Source: Alphaproteobacteria bacterium
Lineage (GTDB): Bacteria; Pseudomonadota; Alphaproteobacteria; SHVP01
Length of the DNA: 38,377 bases
Assembly (NCBI GenBank): GCA_040216735.1
Contig: JAVJOO010000004.1
Location: 83,019 to 121,395, forward strand
Direction: 5' to 3'
Shown: positions 1 to 8,320 of the stretch, piece by piece
Layout of the letters: each line of letters opens with the position of its first letter
Position numbering within the stretch: position 1 is the stretch's first letter
The notes under the pieces: generated by a model
What the model saw: only the letters and a program-made list of their open reading frames with translations
Database searches by the model: none
Told to the model about the DNA's origin: nothing
Made by a program: the position numbers and the translations under genes

Positions 1-1178
1 CCGACCCAGATGTCGGCGCGGTTGTCGGTCACCAATACGAGCGCGCCGATCGGCTCAAGCGGCGCATGGGCCACGTAGGGCGCACGGTACTCGGCCTCGA
101 CCGTATCGGCGGCGGACGCGAGTGCCCCAGGAACGTCGCCGTCGTGACGCCATTCCTTGTCGAGTCGCGCTTCGGTGAATGAGGCGGCAACCGACGCCCA
201 ATGATCCGATTGCTCGGCGGGATAGGGGGCGGGACCCCAGTCGAATTCGATCGCTTCGGCGGCCTGGAACGCGTTCCACGTGTTGTCGGCGAGGACGGCG
301 ACCCCGTTGGTCACGGGCACGATCTTCTGAACACCCGGCATAGCTGCCGCTGCTGTGGCGTCGTAACTGTTGAGGGTACCGCCCTGGCGCGAGTTCACTT
401 TGACAGTGGCGTTGACCATGCCGTCCATCGTGAGATCGATCCCGAAGATCAGGGTCCCGGTCGATTTCGCGACGATATCCAGCCGCTCCATCGGCTTGCC
501 GATGAGGCGCCACGTTGACGGATCGCGCAGTTGCACATCCGTAACCGGTTCGATGAGCGCCGCTTCCGCTGCCAGATCGGTGTAGGGGATGCTGGCACCG
601 TCGGGCAGGCGCACATGGCCGCTTTCGGTGCTGAGCAGGTTCACCGATAGCCCTTCGCGGCGTGCGGCGGCAAGTTTCAGAGTCTCGCGGGCGACCGCGC
701 CGGCCATACGAAGTTTGTCAAAGCTGTCTGCCATTGTGGTCGAGCCGCCAGTTCCTTGGATACCCATGACTTTCACGACGGCACCAAGGGCCGAGCGCAC
801 GGTTTCGGCCTGGAAACTCCGATCGCTTGACATAAACGGCGCACCTTCGGCGGCGAAGGCGCCATTGAAGTAGGCTGGGGAGGGTATGCCGGGGTCGGTT
901 TCAAACTGACCGAACTCAAGGTCCAGTTCTTCGGCGATCAACGCTGCCTGGGAGGAGCGAACACCCTGCCCGAGGTCGGTATGCGGACCGATCAACGTGA
1001 TCTTTTCTTTGCTGATCTTGACCCAGGGATTGAAGGTGGCCTCGTCCGGGCCCAGATCGACTGCAAGCGGATTGTCGTGGGGCTTGGCAATCATATAGGT
1101 ACCAAACGCGACGCCACCGGCAATTGCCACCGACCCAATGAGGAATGTGCGGCGGGTAACGGTGCGCAGTTTCCCCAT
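1..1178 (-). CDS. iorB: Isoquinoline 1-oxidoreductase beta subunit-like molybdopterin protein (partial)
   Basis: The frame stays open to the left edge, so only the first 392 residues are present; the family is usually about 700 or more. These are large molybdopterin-binding subunits of the xanthine dehydrogenase superfamily that hydroxylate N-heterocycles or oxidise aldehydes. The N-terminus has a Tat-type signal (TRRTFLIG, Arg9-Arg10, then a hydrophobic stretch), so periplasmic export is likely. Seen downstream are the family-typical GPHTDLGQGVRSSQAALIAE segment and GGSTTMADSFDKLR. The ATG at 1178 lies 2 nt after the stop of the iron-sulfur subunit gene, so the two are co-transcribed. The substrate is not determinable; IorB-like annotation covers many aldehyde and heterocycle oxidases. 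Confidence 0.85.
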   Translation of the reverse strand, partial: MGKLRTVTRRTFLIGSVAIAGGVAFGTYMIAKPHDNPLAVDLGPDEATFNPWVKISKEKITLIGPHTDLGQGVRSSQAALIAEELDLEFGQFETDPGIPSPAYFNGAFAAEGAPFMSSDRSFQAETVRSALGAVVKVMGIQGTGGSTTMADSFDKLRMAGAVARETLKLAAARREGLSVNLLSTESGHVRLPDGASIPYTDLAAEAALIEPVTDVQLRDPSTWRLIGKPMERLDIVAKSTGTLIFGIDLTMDGMVNATVKVNSRQGGTLNSYDATAAAAMPGVQKIVPVTNGVAVLADNTWNAFQAAEAIEFDWGPAPYPAEQSDHWASVAASFTEARLDKEWRHDGDVPGALASAADTVEAEYRAPYVAHAPLEPIGALVLVTDNRADIWV

Positions 1179-1180
1179 CG

Positions 1181-1645
1181 CTAGGCTCCCACTTTTTGTG
1201 ATGCGAGGTGGATCGCCTCGCGGATGCGGGGATACGTGCCGCAGCGGCAGAGATTGCCCGACATGGCCTCGTCGATATCGGTGTCGCTCGGTTCTGGGTT
1301 GACCTCCAATAGCGCGACGGCCTGCATGATCTGTCCCGATTGACAGTAACCACATTGCGCCACTTGCTTTTCGATCCAAGCGGCCTGGACCGCGTGGAGC
1401 GTTTCGGGTGTGCCGAGCCCCTCGATGGTGGTGACGTCGACGCCTTCCAGGTCCGCCGCCCTAAACTGGCAGGATCGCATCGCGATGCCGTCGAGGAGGA
1501 CCGTGCAGGCGCCGCATTGGGCGATGCCGCATCCGTACTTGGTGCCGGTCAATCGTAGTTCGTCGCGTAGAACCCACAGAAGCGGCATGTCCTCGGGAAC
1601 ATCGACCTCGTGGGGTGTCTGATTCACGGTGAAACGAATTTTCAT
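1181..1645 (-). CDS. iorA: Isoquinoline 1-oxidoreductase alpha subunit-like [2Fe-2S] protein
   Basis: A 154-residue small subunit with two [2Fe-2S] clusters that passes electrons from the molybdenum subunit to an acceptor. The plant-ferredoxin-type cluster uses Cys39, Cys44, Cys47 and Cys59 (CGIAQCGAC). The second, four-helix cluster uses CGYC (Cys98, Cys101) and NLCRC (Cys133, Cys135). The length matches the family. It is the first gene of an operon with the large subunit, which starts 2 nt after its stop. The ATG at 1645 leaves a 204-nt divergent intergenic region shared with an AraC-type regulator, which is the obvious candidate controller. The absence of an FAD subunit here fits the two-subunit IorAB type. 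Confidence 0.92.
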   Translation of the reverse strand: MKIRFTVNQTPHEVDVPEDMPLLWVLRDELRLTGTKYGCGIAQCGACTVLLDGIAMRSCQFRAADLEGVDVTTIEGLGTPETLHAVQAAWIEKQVAQCGYCQSGQIMQAVALLEVNPEPSDTDIDEAMSGNLCRCGTYPRIREAIHLASQKVGA

Positions 1646-1760
1646 CGACTATTACCCTCGGTTTTGTCGCGTCCTGCGGGACGTTCGGAGACAGCCACCC
1701 GGCGACGTCCGCACTTGAGGAGATAGGTTGGGAGCTGATAGCGTTCCATCAACTTGCAGA

Positions 1761-1789
1761 TTGCGCCAACTCTATAACAATTTGCGCCA
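1761..1789. promoter_or_regulatory. Direct repeat TTGCGCCA x2, candidate AraC-type operator
   Basis: The octamer TTGCGCCA occurs at 1761-1768 and again at 1782-1789, exactly 21 bp apart (two helical turns), in the divergent region between iorA and the AraC-family gene. Spaced direct repeats of this kind are the usual binding sites of AraC/XylS regulators. The sequence between them (TCTATAAC) is AT-rich and could overlap a -10 element. The repeat is seen directly; the role as operator is inferred. Confidence 0.45.
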
Positions 1790-1849
1790 TAGGCTCCCAC
1801 AACCTAGCGCACCCGTGGCCGGAGATTGCAGTGCGGTGAGAGGAACCCA

Positions 1850-2863
1850 ATGACGCAGACCCTGTACCGCCGCTATCCCATCGCGGCCGCAATTAGGCGG
1901 GCCTGTAGCGTGTTGCAGGTATCCGAGGCCCGTGTGCTCGCCAGGGCGGGACTGAGTCCCAAGTTCCTAGGGGACGAGGGCCGCGGAGTTGACGGTCGTA
2001 CCTTCTATGCCATTTGGCGCGCGTTCGAAGCCGAGGCGGACCGACCGGACTTTCCTCTCCTCATGGCGCGCGGTGCGGTCCAGGGACCGTTCACGCCGGC
2101 GCTGATTGCGTTTTCTTGCAGCCCCAATCTGGTAGTCGGGGTCCAACGACTTGCGGTTTTCAAACCGATTATCGCGCCGGTCGCGCTGGACATTCGGCGA
2201 GATGGCGATTGCGTCACGGTCGACATCGGGTCGAGCGAACCCAATGCACCGATGCCGGCTTCGATGTCGACCTTCGAGGCCGCCTTTTTTGTTGAGTGTG
2301 CGCGAGTCTTCACCGGGGTCAATGTCGTTCCTGTGCGTGTCGATCTGTCTGACACTGGATTTGCGACGGACGCGCTCCGGGCGTTCGTGGGCGGCCCGAT
2401 CGCGCACCACGAGCACGCCCGACTTGTATTTGCTTCAGAGGATGCTTCCAGGCCCTTCATCTCAGAAGACACTGCTTTTTGGGAGGTCATGGAGGGCGAA
2501 CTAATGCGCCGCTTGATCGACGGGCAAGAAGGCGGTGCAATTGTTACGCGCGTTCGCAACGTTCTCATGGCGACGCTGGCGTCGGGCGAATCGTCGATCG
2601 ACATGGTTTGCGGGCGGCTGAACACGAGCCGGCGAACTTTGCAACGCCAATTGCAGCAAGAAGGGTACAATTATCAAACGATCCTCGATGAGACGCGGAT
2701 CGAACTGTCGCGCACCTACATCCAACGCGGCGACGTGAGCGCGGAGGAGATCAGCCATCTACTGGCCTTTCGAGACCCGAATTCGTTCTACCGGGCTTTC
2801 CGCAGTTGGACGGGGATGACGCCTGCCGAGGCGCGCAATGCGGCCCTCAGTGCGGAACCTTGA
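1850..2863 (+). CDS. AraC family transcriptional regulator
   Basis: A 337-residue cytoplasmic DNA-binding protein. Residues about 15-200 resemble the Arabinose_bd-type N-terminal domain of the OruR/ArgR-like AraC branch. The C-terminal part (about 240-337) carries the double helix-turn-helix: MVCGRLNTSRRTLQRQL, then the second HTH with the family signature LLAFRDPNSFYRAFRSWTG followed by MTPAEAR. The ATG at 1850 is preferred over the in-frame upstream start at 1826 because GTGAGAGGA sits just ahead of it. It is transcribed away from iorAB, the classic arrangement of a local regulator with its target operon. The inducer is unknown. Its 3' end overlaps a small convergent lipoprotein gene by 17 nt. 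Confidence 0.9.
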   Translation: MTQTLYRRYPIAAAIRRACSVLQVSEARVLARAGLSPKFLGDEGRGVDGRTFYAIWRAFEAEADRPDFPLLMARGAVQGPFTPALIAFSCSPNLVVGVQRLAVFKPIIAPVALDIRRDGDCVTVDIGSSEPNAPMPASMSTFEAAFFVECARVFTGVNVVPVRVDLSDTGFATDALRAFVGGPIAHHEHARLVFASEDASRPFISEDTAFWEVMEGELMRRLIDGQEGGAIVTRVRNVLMATLASGESSIDMVCGRLNTSRRTLQRQLQQEGYNYQTILDETRIELSRTYIQRGDVSAEEISHLLAFRDPNSFYRAFRSWTGMTPAEARNAALSAEP

Positions 2864-2969
2864 ACCCGTGGCCGAGTTCGCGCTTTCCGACGGTCCAATC
2901 GGGGGATTCGCATGCCGTGACCGCGAACGCGCCAAGAACCAGAAAAAGCGTAAGACGAAGAATGCGCAT
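2847..2969 (-). CDS. Small 40-residue putative lipoprotein
   Basis: A short frame beginning MRILRLTLFLVLGAFAVTAC: a basic N-terminus, a hydrophobic core, and a lipobox-like V-T-A-C with Cys20, followed by 20 residues (ESPDWTVGKRELGHG and onward). An AGGA Shine-Dalgarno lies 7 nt ahead of the ATG at 2969. This fits a minimal outer-membrane or inner-membrane lipoprotein. It overlaps the end of the AraC gene in convergent orientation. I do not recognise the mature part. The signal and ribosome site are seen; expression is inferred. It is short enough that chance cannot be excluded. Confidence 0.5.
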   Translation of the reverse strand: MRILRLTLFLVLGAFAVTACESPDWTVGKRELGHGFKVPH

Positions 2970-3125
2970 ACGCGATCCTAGCAACTTGGGGTCGGGACAC
3001 AAGACGGCACTGGGCGTGGCGCTGCGGGGCAGCGCCGGGCAAGGCTCTAACGCACACCGGGTTGGCGCGGGTTAGGGCGGCGTGGTACCACGGCAGGGTC
3101 TTTTCAGCCCAAGGGGGTGGGGCCC

Positions 3126-4895
3126 ATGTTCACAACTCGTCCGGAGATCCAAGGCACCTTTGGCGCGGTTGCGTCGACCCATTGGCTCGCGTCGTCTGCG
3201 GCGATGGCGATGTTGGAGCGCGGTGGCAATGCCTTCGATGCGGCGGTGGCCGGCGGGCTGGTGCTGCAGGTCGCCGAGCCGCACCTAAACGGGCCGGGCG
3301 GCGAGGTGCCGATCATCCTGTACAGCGCCAAGGAAAAGCGGGCGCGGGTGATTTGCGGTCAGGGCGTCGCGCCGGAGGCCGCGACCATCGAGCGTTTTCA
3401 GTCGCTCGGACTCGACATGGTGCCCGGTACCGGGCTGTTGTCGGCGGTGGTTCCCGGCGCATTCGATGCCTGGATGACGTTGTTGCGCGACCACGGCACC
3501 ATGACCTTGGCCGAGGTGTTCGAAATCGCGCTGGGCTATGCCGAGCACGGCGTCCCGGTCCATGGAATGGTCACAGGCACCATCGATTCGGTTGCCGAAC
3601 TTTTCACCACTGAATGGAAAAGTTCGGCCGATACCTTCATGCCGGGCGGGAAGACGCCGCAACCCGGTACGCTCTTTGCCAACAAAGGTATCGCCAAGAC
3701 GTGGGCGCGGCTGTTGCGCGAGGCCCACAGCGCGGGCGCCGGTCGCGACGCGCAGATTGACGCGGCGCGCCGGGCATGGTCGCAAGGGTTCGTTGCCGAG
3801 GCGATCGACGAGTACTGCCGCAACACTGAGGCCATGGATACCTCGGGCGAACGGCACGGCGGGTTGTTGACCGCAGACGACATGGCGGGCTGGCAGGCAA
3901 CCTACGAAGACCCGGTCGCCTACGACTACCACGGCTACACCGTGCTCAAGACCGGTCCCTGGGCGCAGGCGCCGGTGTTCTTGCAGCAATTGGCCTTGCT
4001 GAAAGGGTTCGATATCGCAGCGATGGACCCGGTCGGCGCCGACTTCGTCCATACCGTCGTCGAATGCGCCAAACTCGCCTTCGCTGACCGCGAGGCCTAT
4101 TACGGCGATCCCCATTTCGCCGACGTGCCGATGACCGGGTTGTTGTCGGATGGCTACAACGACGGCCGCCGTAAGCTGGTCGACGGCGAGGCATCGATGG
4201 AACTGCGCCCGGGGTCGGTCGATGGCCGTAATGTACGGGTAGGGCAGGCGGCTGCGACAGCGGCTGGTGCGCCTGGTGCGGGTGAACCGACGGTGGCCAA
4301 GCTTGGCGAGAAGCGCGGCGACACGGTGCACATCGACGTGGTCGACCGTTGGGGCAACATGGTAACGGCGACCCCGTCGGGGGGCTGGCTCCAAAGTTCG
4401 CCGGTGATTCCGGCGTTGGGATTCCCGCTAACCTCGCGTGCCCAGATGTTCTGGATCGAAGATGGGCTACCCGGAAGCCTCGCGCCGAAAAAACGCCCCC
4501 GCACCACGTTGACGCCGACGATGGTGATGCGCGGCGACGATCCGTACCTCGCCTTTGGCACACCGGGCGGCGATCAACAGGACCAATGGCAGCTCATTGC
4601 CTTTCTGCGCCACGTGCACCATGGCATGAACCTGCAGGAGATGATCGACCTGCCGTCGTTCCATACCGAACACTTCCCAAGTTCTTTCTACCCGCGCGCG
4701 GCAACGCCGGGGCGGGTGGTGCTGGAAGACCGCTTTTCCAAAGCGACGCTGGATGAACTTACACGGCGCGGCCACCTGATCGAGGCGGGCGATGCCTGGT
4801 CCGAGGGCCGCCTATCGGCGGTGTCCCGGCGCGATGGGATGATCCGCGCCGGCGCCAACCCGCGCGGCATGCAAGGGTACGCAGTCGGACGCTAA
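3126..4895 (+). CDS. Gamma-glutamyltransferase family protein
   Basis: A 589-residue Ntn-hydrolase-fold protein. Family hallmarks are seen in order: GTFGAVASTHWLASSAAM, RGGNAFDAAVA, the substrate-pocket region NGPGGEVP, and the autoprocessing site GDTVHIDVVD, where Thr400 would become the N-terminal nucleophile of the small subunit. Later come SLAPKKRPRTTLTPTM and FGTPGGDQQDQW. No signal peptide is apparent, unlike classical periplasmic Ggt, so a cytoplasmic role is likely; many such proteins act on gamma-glutamyl amides or as acylases in catabolism rather than on glutathione. The ATG at 3126 is preferred over the GTG at 3117 because of the G-rich ribosome site just upstream. It appears monocistronic. 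Substrate unknown. Confidence 0.88.
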   Translation: MFTTRPEIQGTFGAVASTHWLASSAAMAMLERGGNAFDAAVAGGLVLQVAEPHLNGPGGEVPIILYSAKEKRARVICGQGVAPEAATIERFQSLGLDMVPGTGLLSAVVPGAFDAWMTLLRDHGTMTLAEVFEIALGYAEHGVPVHGMVTGTIDSVAELFTTEWKSSADTFMPGGKTPQPGTLFANKGIAKTWARLLREAHSAGAGRDAQIDAARRAWSQGFVAEAIDEYCRNTEAMDTSGERHGGLLTADDMAGWQATYEDPVAYDYHGYTVLKTGPWAQAPVFLQQLALLKGFDIAAMDPVGADFVHTVVECAKLAFADREAYYGDPHFADVPMTGLLSDGYNDGRRKLVDGEASMELRPGSVDGRNVRVGQAAATAAGAPGAGEPTVAKLGEKRGDTVHIDVVDRWGNMVTATPSGGWLQSSPVIPALGFPLTSRAQMFWIEDGLPGSLAPKKRPRTTLTPTMVMRGDDPYLAFGTPGGDQQDQWQLIAFLRHVHHGMNLQEMIDLPSFHTEHFPSSFYPRAATPGRVVLEDRFSKATLDELTRRGHLIEAGDAWSEGRLSAVSRRDGMIRAGANPRGMQGYAVGR

Positions 4896-5007
4896 ACCGT
4901 CGCCGCGCCGTCGCGCCACGAGGGCAAAATGATGGCATGAAAGGTGGCCGCCTTGGCCGCTTTTCGCGCTAGGTTCCCTCGATCAATCGTGCCCGAAGGA
5001 GGTCTCC

Positions 5008-5424
5008 ATGGCAGACGACAATCCCAGCATTTTGTCCCACGTGTCGGTCGGTTCGGACGACGTCGATCGTGCAGCGGCGTTTTACGACAAGGTTCTTGCC
5101 CCGCTGGGCTGCAAGCGGGTCATGGCTTTCCCCGGTGCGGTTGCCTACGGCAAGGCGTTCCCGGAATTCTGGGTGCAAACCCCCTTTGACGGCGGCAAAC
5201 CGGAAACGGCCAACGGCGTGCATATCGCGTTTGTGGCGCCGGACAAGGCGGCAGTCGATGCGTTTTACGCCGTGGCGATGGAACTGGGTGCCCGCGACGA
5301 CGGCAAACCCGGCCCGCGACCGCAGTACAGCGACGCCTACTACGCTGCCTTCGTGCGCGATCTCGACGGCCACAAGATCGAAACCTTGTGGTGGGATGAG
5401 ACCAAAGCCCAGCCTACGGACTAG
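5008..5424 (+). CDS. VOC family (glyoxalase/bleomycin resistance-like) protein
   Basis: A 138-residue single-domain protein of the vicinal oxygen chelate fold. It opens with ILSHVSVGSDDVDRAAAFYD and ends with FVRDLDGHKIETLWWD, the usual beta-alpha-beta-beta-beta halves with a terminal metal-ligand-type Glu. The His in LSHVSVG and the Glu in KIETLW are plausible metal ligands. A strong ribosome site (GAAGGAGG) lies 6-7 nt before the ATG. The function within the superfamily (lyase, dioxygenase or binding protein) cannot be told. It converges on the following dehydrogenase; their stop codons overlap within CTAG. Confidence 0.85.
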   Translation: MADDNPSILSHVSVGSDDVDRAAAFYDKVLAPLGCKRVMAFPGAVAYGKAFPEFWVQTPFDGGKPETANGVHIAFVAPDKAAVDAFYAVAMELGARDDGKPGPRPQYSDAYYAAFVRDLDGHKIETLWWDETKAQPTD

Positions 5425-6203
5425 GGCTGCACCAGGCCGCCTGAAAGCTGCAACACCTGGGCGGTCATATAGGCCGAGGCGGGCCCGGCCAGGAACAGCG
5501 CCGCCGGTACGATGTCCTCGGGGTCGGCAAAGCGGCCCAGCGGGATGCCTGCCGTGGTCACACCGGTGCGCAGACCGTGCGGGCCGATGACCTCGCCGTC
5601 GACGATCTTGACCTTGTTGGTGACGCCGCCCGGTGCGATGACGTTACAGCGCACGGTCGGCGCGTTCTCCACCGCTAGGGTCTTGGTCATGCTGATTAGC
5701 CCGCCCTTGGCGGCGGCGTAAGAGCCGACGCCCTTAACGCCGCGATAGGCGACCCCCGAAGCCGTGTTGACAACCGCGCCGTCGCCGCTGGCGTGCAGCA
5801 GGGGCATGGTGTGTTTGCAAAGGAGAAACGCCGAGCGCAGGTTGCGGCTGATCACCTCGTCCCAGCTCCAGGCTTCCAGTTCGGTCAGCGGCGCCGGTCC
5901 GTTGCCGGCCCCCACTAAGTTGATCAGCGCGTCCAGCGCGCCCCCGGTCTTTGCCGCGATTTGATCGACGGCGGCTTGGACCGAATCCTCCTCGTGGGCG
6001 TCCATCGCCACGAAGGTGACGCCGGGCGGACAGGGTTTGGCGTCGTAGGTCGCCTGCATGTCCAGCACGTAGGTCTCAAGGTTGGTGGCGACGCACCCTT
6101 CGACGATCGCCGAGCCGATCCCGCCGCAACCGCCGGCGACGACAACCTTGGCGCCCTCCGGCGGGCCAAGCCGGGCGTAATCGTAGGTTCGCGCTGCGCA
6201 CAT
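5421..6203 (-). CDS. Short-chain dehydrogenase/reductase (SDR)
   Basis: A 260-residue Rossmann-fold oxidoreductase. The nucleotide-binding motif is GGCGGIG (residues 24-30); a catalytic Ser lies in NTASGVAY and YAAAK (about residue 160) gives Tyr and Lys. The end DPEDIVPAALFLAGPASAYMTAQVLQLSGG is typical of classical SDRs such as 3-oxoacyl-ACP reductase-like enzymes. The start is the ATG at 6203, which has GGAGGAAACG upstream; a longer frame reaching to 6485 lacks protein-like sequence. The first motif Gly is preceded by Ala-Gly rather than the common Thr-Gly. Substrate unknown. Confidence 0.88.
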   Translation of the reverse strand: MCAARTYDYARLGPPEGAKVVVAGGCGGIGSAIVEGCVATNLETYVLDMQATYDAKPCPPGVTFVAMDAHEEDSVQAAVDQIAAKTGGALDALINLVGAGNGPAPLTELEAWSWDEVISRNLRSAFLLCKHTMPLLHASGDGAVVNTASGVAYRGVKGVGSYAAAKGGLISMTKTLAVENAPTVRCNVIAPGGVTNKVKIVDGEVIGPHGLRTGVTTAGIPLGRFADPEDIVPAALFLAGPASAYMTAQVLQLSGGLVQP

Positions 6204-6303
6204 CGTTTCCTCCCCAGGGTTCGTTTTGTCGACTGTAGCGCTGCGGCTCGGCCGCCGCGCGGACACCTCGGTGCGCGACCGGTGTGCGGGCAGGGCACGC
6301 GCC

Positions 6304-6570
6304 TTAGAATTCGCGGATGTAGGTCGCGGGCGATGTCGAAAGATAGGCGGCAACGCAAATCGCGACGTTGAGCCGGGGTCGCCGGTCCTGGAACAACAAC
6401 GCGGTGGCCTGCACGCTTTCGCCGCGCGCCTCCGCGCCGCGCAACAGGTCCTGGCGCAGCATTTCGCACGGATCGAAACTCGCATAGCGAAACCCGATCA
6501 GGGTGGCGATCACGATGACGATGCCGAGGGCGATCAGGCCATAGGTGGCTTGGCGGGAAAGGGCGACCAC
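6304..6570 (-). CDS. Small single-pass membrane protein, hypothetical
   Basis: An 88-residue protein with one N-terminal hydrophobic helix (TYGLIALGIVIVIATLIGF, residues about 9-27) followed by a soluble domain. That domain contains DPCEMLRQDLL and LNVAICVAAYLS with two cysteines. I do not recognise the family. The start is a GTG at 6570 without a clear ribosome site, so the true start may differ. It lies about 100 nt upstream of the SDR gene on the same strand and is divergent from the complex I subunit gene. Coding seems likely from the clean signal-anchor-like segment, but the function is open. Confidence 0.55.
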   Translation of the reverse strand: MVALSRQATYGLIALGIVIVIATLIGFRYASFDPCEMLRQDLLRGAEARGESVQATALLFQDRRPRLNVAICVAAYLSTSPATYIREF

Positions 6571-6692
6571 AGGGCGTCAGATCCGGTTAAACATTCCCAG
6601 ATTGGTACAATGCCCGGGGCGGTGTGGCCAGCCTTGCCGCTTGAATTCCCGGCGATCTAGGGCTTTATTGCGGCGTCCATTGAGGTGAGAGC

Positions 6693-6986
6693 ATGAAAGC
6701 CCGCATTTTCCAGCCACCCAAGAACGCCATGCAATCCGGCCGTGCCAATACGCGGCGCTGGCGCCTGGAATTCGAGCCCGGCAGCGCCCGCGAAATCGAG
6801 CCTCTTATGGGGTGGACCAGTTCCGCCGATATGACCCAGCAGGTCTCGCTCTCCTTCGACACCAAGGAAGAGGCGGTCGCCTTCGCCAAGAAACATGGCC
6901 TGACCTACCAGGTGACGGAACCAAAGACCCGGACCGTCCGGCCCAAGAGCTACGCCGACAACTTCAAGGCCAACCGGGTCGCCTGA
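6693..6986 (+). CDS. NDUFS4-like accessory subunit of respiratory complex I
   Basis: A 97-residue protein of the 'ETC complex I subunit conserved region' family, homologous to mitochondrial NDUFS4 (18-kDa subunit). It assembles on the peripheral arm of NADH:quinone oxidoreductase and is characteristic of Alphaproteobacteria and mitochondria. Family features seen: MKARIFQPPKNAMQSG at the N-terminus, WRLEFEPGS, then PLMGWTSSADMTQQVSLSF, EEAVAFAKKHGLTY and RPKSYADNF at the C-terminus. GAGGTGAG lies just before the ATG. It stands apart from any nuo operon, as is common. This gene is the strongest lineage marker in the window. Confidence 0.93.
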   Translation: MKARIFQPPKNAMQSGRANTRRWRLEFEPGSAREIEPLMGWTSSADMTQQVSLSFDTKEEAVAFAKKHGLTYQVTEPKTRTVRPKSYADNFKANRVA

Positions 6987-7063
6987 CCCCCGGCCGTCCT
7001 CCAAGCGCCGATCCCCCGGGGTGACACCGGGCTTGCGCCGCCCAAGCCCCTAGGTCTAGCCTT

Positions 7064-7081
7064 CTGTCCTTACTTGGACAG
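7064..7081. promoter_or_regulatory. Inverted repeat touching the ribosome site of the first methyltransferase
   Basis: CTGTCC (7064-7069) and GGACAG (7076-7081) form a perfect 6-bp inverted repeat with a 6-nt centre. The last G of the right arm is the first base of the GGAGGGG ribosome site, which precedes the ATG at 7091. It could be a repressor half-site pair or a small hairpin that influences translation start. Only the repeat is seen directly. Confidence 0.3.
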
Positions 7082-7090
7082 GAGGGGCCC

Positions 7091-8224
7091 ATGCCGGTCA
7101 ACGCCACCCACGCGATGTTCCCGGACGCATGGCACGACGAACAGTCGCGCCAGCATTTTATCCGCAGTCTAAAGGTTCATATCGCGCAAGACGTGATGCC
7201 GGGGAACAAGACGCTGTTCGACGGCCCGGTCAAATCGCGCTTTCGCAAGACCCACGGCCGCGACATCCAAACCCGCAAGGAAATGCGCGAGGAGCTCGGC
7301 AAGGAACCCTACAACATGCTGTGGAGCGCGATGCTGCGCACCAGCCAAGAAATGCTCTACGACACGGTGCGTCCCAGCATCGAACGCCAGTTGCCGGAAC
7401 TGAATCAAAAGGCGAAAAAGTTCTCGGGCAAACACGGCTCGCTGCGTCTCGATCCGGATCTCGCGATGCCGCGCTACCACACTGCCGTCGACATCCACTC
7501 CAAACCCGGCGCGTACCATACCAACGTGACCGAGGAGGGCGACGTCGTCGCCGGCGCGGAATACGACCGCACCATTCACCTCTATTTCATGGGCCAGGCT
7601 GGGCCCAACAACGACGATACGGGCGTGTCGACCGGCAAGTGGCTCAAGCAGCGCTTTCCGAACTTCAAGCCCAAGCGCATCCTCGACATGGGCTGCACCA
7701 TCGGCCACGCCAGCGTGCCCTACGTCGATCACTTCCCGGAGGCCGAGGTCCATGCCATCGATGTCGCCGGCCCGTGCGTGCGCTACGGCCACCACCGCGC
7801 CGACGCGTTGGGCAAGGCGGTCCATTTCAGCCAGCAGAACGCCGAGCACACCGACTTCCCCGACGGCCATTTCGATCTGATCACCAGCCACCTGATGTTC
7901 CACGAAACCTCGGTGAAGGCCTCGCGGGCGATCATCAAGGAATGCTACCGCCTGCTCAGCAAAGGCGGGATCATGCTGCACGCCGATGCGCTCGGCCGCG
8001 GCGAGCTATACAGCAAGTACTTCGTCGAATGGAACGCCCACTTCAACGCCGAGCCCTATCTCGGCACGATGCAAGACGAAGACTGGAAGGCAATTTCGGT
8101 GGCCGCTGGCTTCGATCCCAAAACCTACTTCGAAGACAGCGCCCCCAGCGCCTACGTCTCGCGCGCCGACCGCGGCGAAGGCAAGGGCTTCGGCCAATAC
8201 AACGTCTTCGGCGCGGTAAAGTAG
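7091..8224 (+). CDS. Class I SAM-dependent methyltransferase (paralogue 1)
   Basis: A 377-residue protein with a roughly 190-residue N-terminal region and a C-terminal Rossmann methyltransferase domain. SAM motif I is ILDMGCTIGH (about residues 197-206), followed by HAIDVAGPCVRYGHHRA (acidic motif II) and NAEHTDFPDGHFDLITSHLMFHE. The N-terminal region has the landmarks SIERQLPEL, SLRLDPDL and VDIHSKPG, all shared with a second methyltransferase at 13269-14450, so both belong to one two-domain family. The ribosome site GGAGGGG precedes the ATG. A terminator follows 21 nt after the stop, so it looks monocistronic. The substrate is unknown; natural-product or quinone-like targets are possible but unsupported. 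Confidence 0.87.
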   Translation: MPVNATHAMFPDAWHDEQSRQHFIRSLKVHIAQDVMPGNKTLFDGPVKSRFRKTHGRDIQTRKEMREELGKEPYNMLWSAMLRTSQEMLYDTVRPSIERQLPELNQKAKKFSGKHGSLRLDPDLAMPRYHTAVDIHSKPGAYHTNVTEEGDVVAGAEYDRTIHLYFMGQAGPNNDDTGVSTGKWLKQRFPNFKPKRILDMGCTIGHASVPYVDHFPEAEVHAIDVAGPCVRYGHHRADALGKAVHFSQQNAEHTDFPDGHFDLITSHLMFHETSVKASRAIIKECYRLLSKGGIMLHADALGRGELYSKYFVEWNAHFNAEPYLGTMQDEDWKAISVAAGFDPKTYFEDSAPSAYVSRADRGEGKGFGQYNVFGAVK

Positions 8225-8245
8225 CCCGCTCCCGACCGACGAGAT

Positions 8246-8274
8246 AAACGGGCGGCCCCAGTGCCGCCCGTTTT
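8246..8274 (+). terminator. Rho-independent terminator after methyltransferase 1
   Basis: A perfect 11-bp stem (AAACGGGCGGC with GCCGCCCGTTT), a 6-nt loop and a short T run at 8271-8274, starting 21 nt past the stop codon of the methyltransferase gene. Confidence 0.85.
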
Positions 8275-8320
8275 CACGCCTAGCGCCCCTAGCGCCGCCG
8301 CACTCCCACAACCCCGCCCA

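Noticed and set aside
3018-3036. Hairpin GGCGCTG-CGGGG-CAGCGCC
   Set aside because: A perfect 7-bp stem but with no T tract and in a very GC-rich context; not convincing as terminator or operator.
3285-4394. 369-codon minus-strand frame opposite the gamma-glutamyltransferase gene
   Set aside because: High-GC antisense shadow; composition is His/Arg/Gly-rich with no family resemblance, while the + frame shows a full enzyme.
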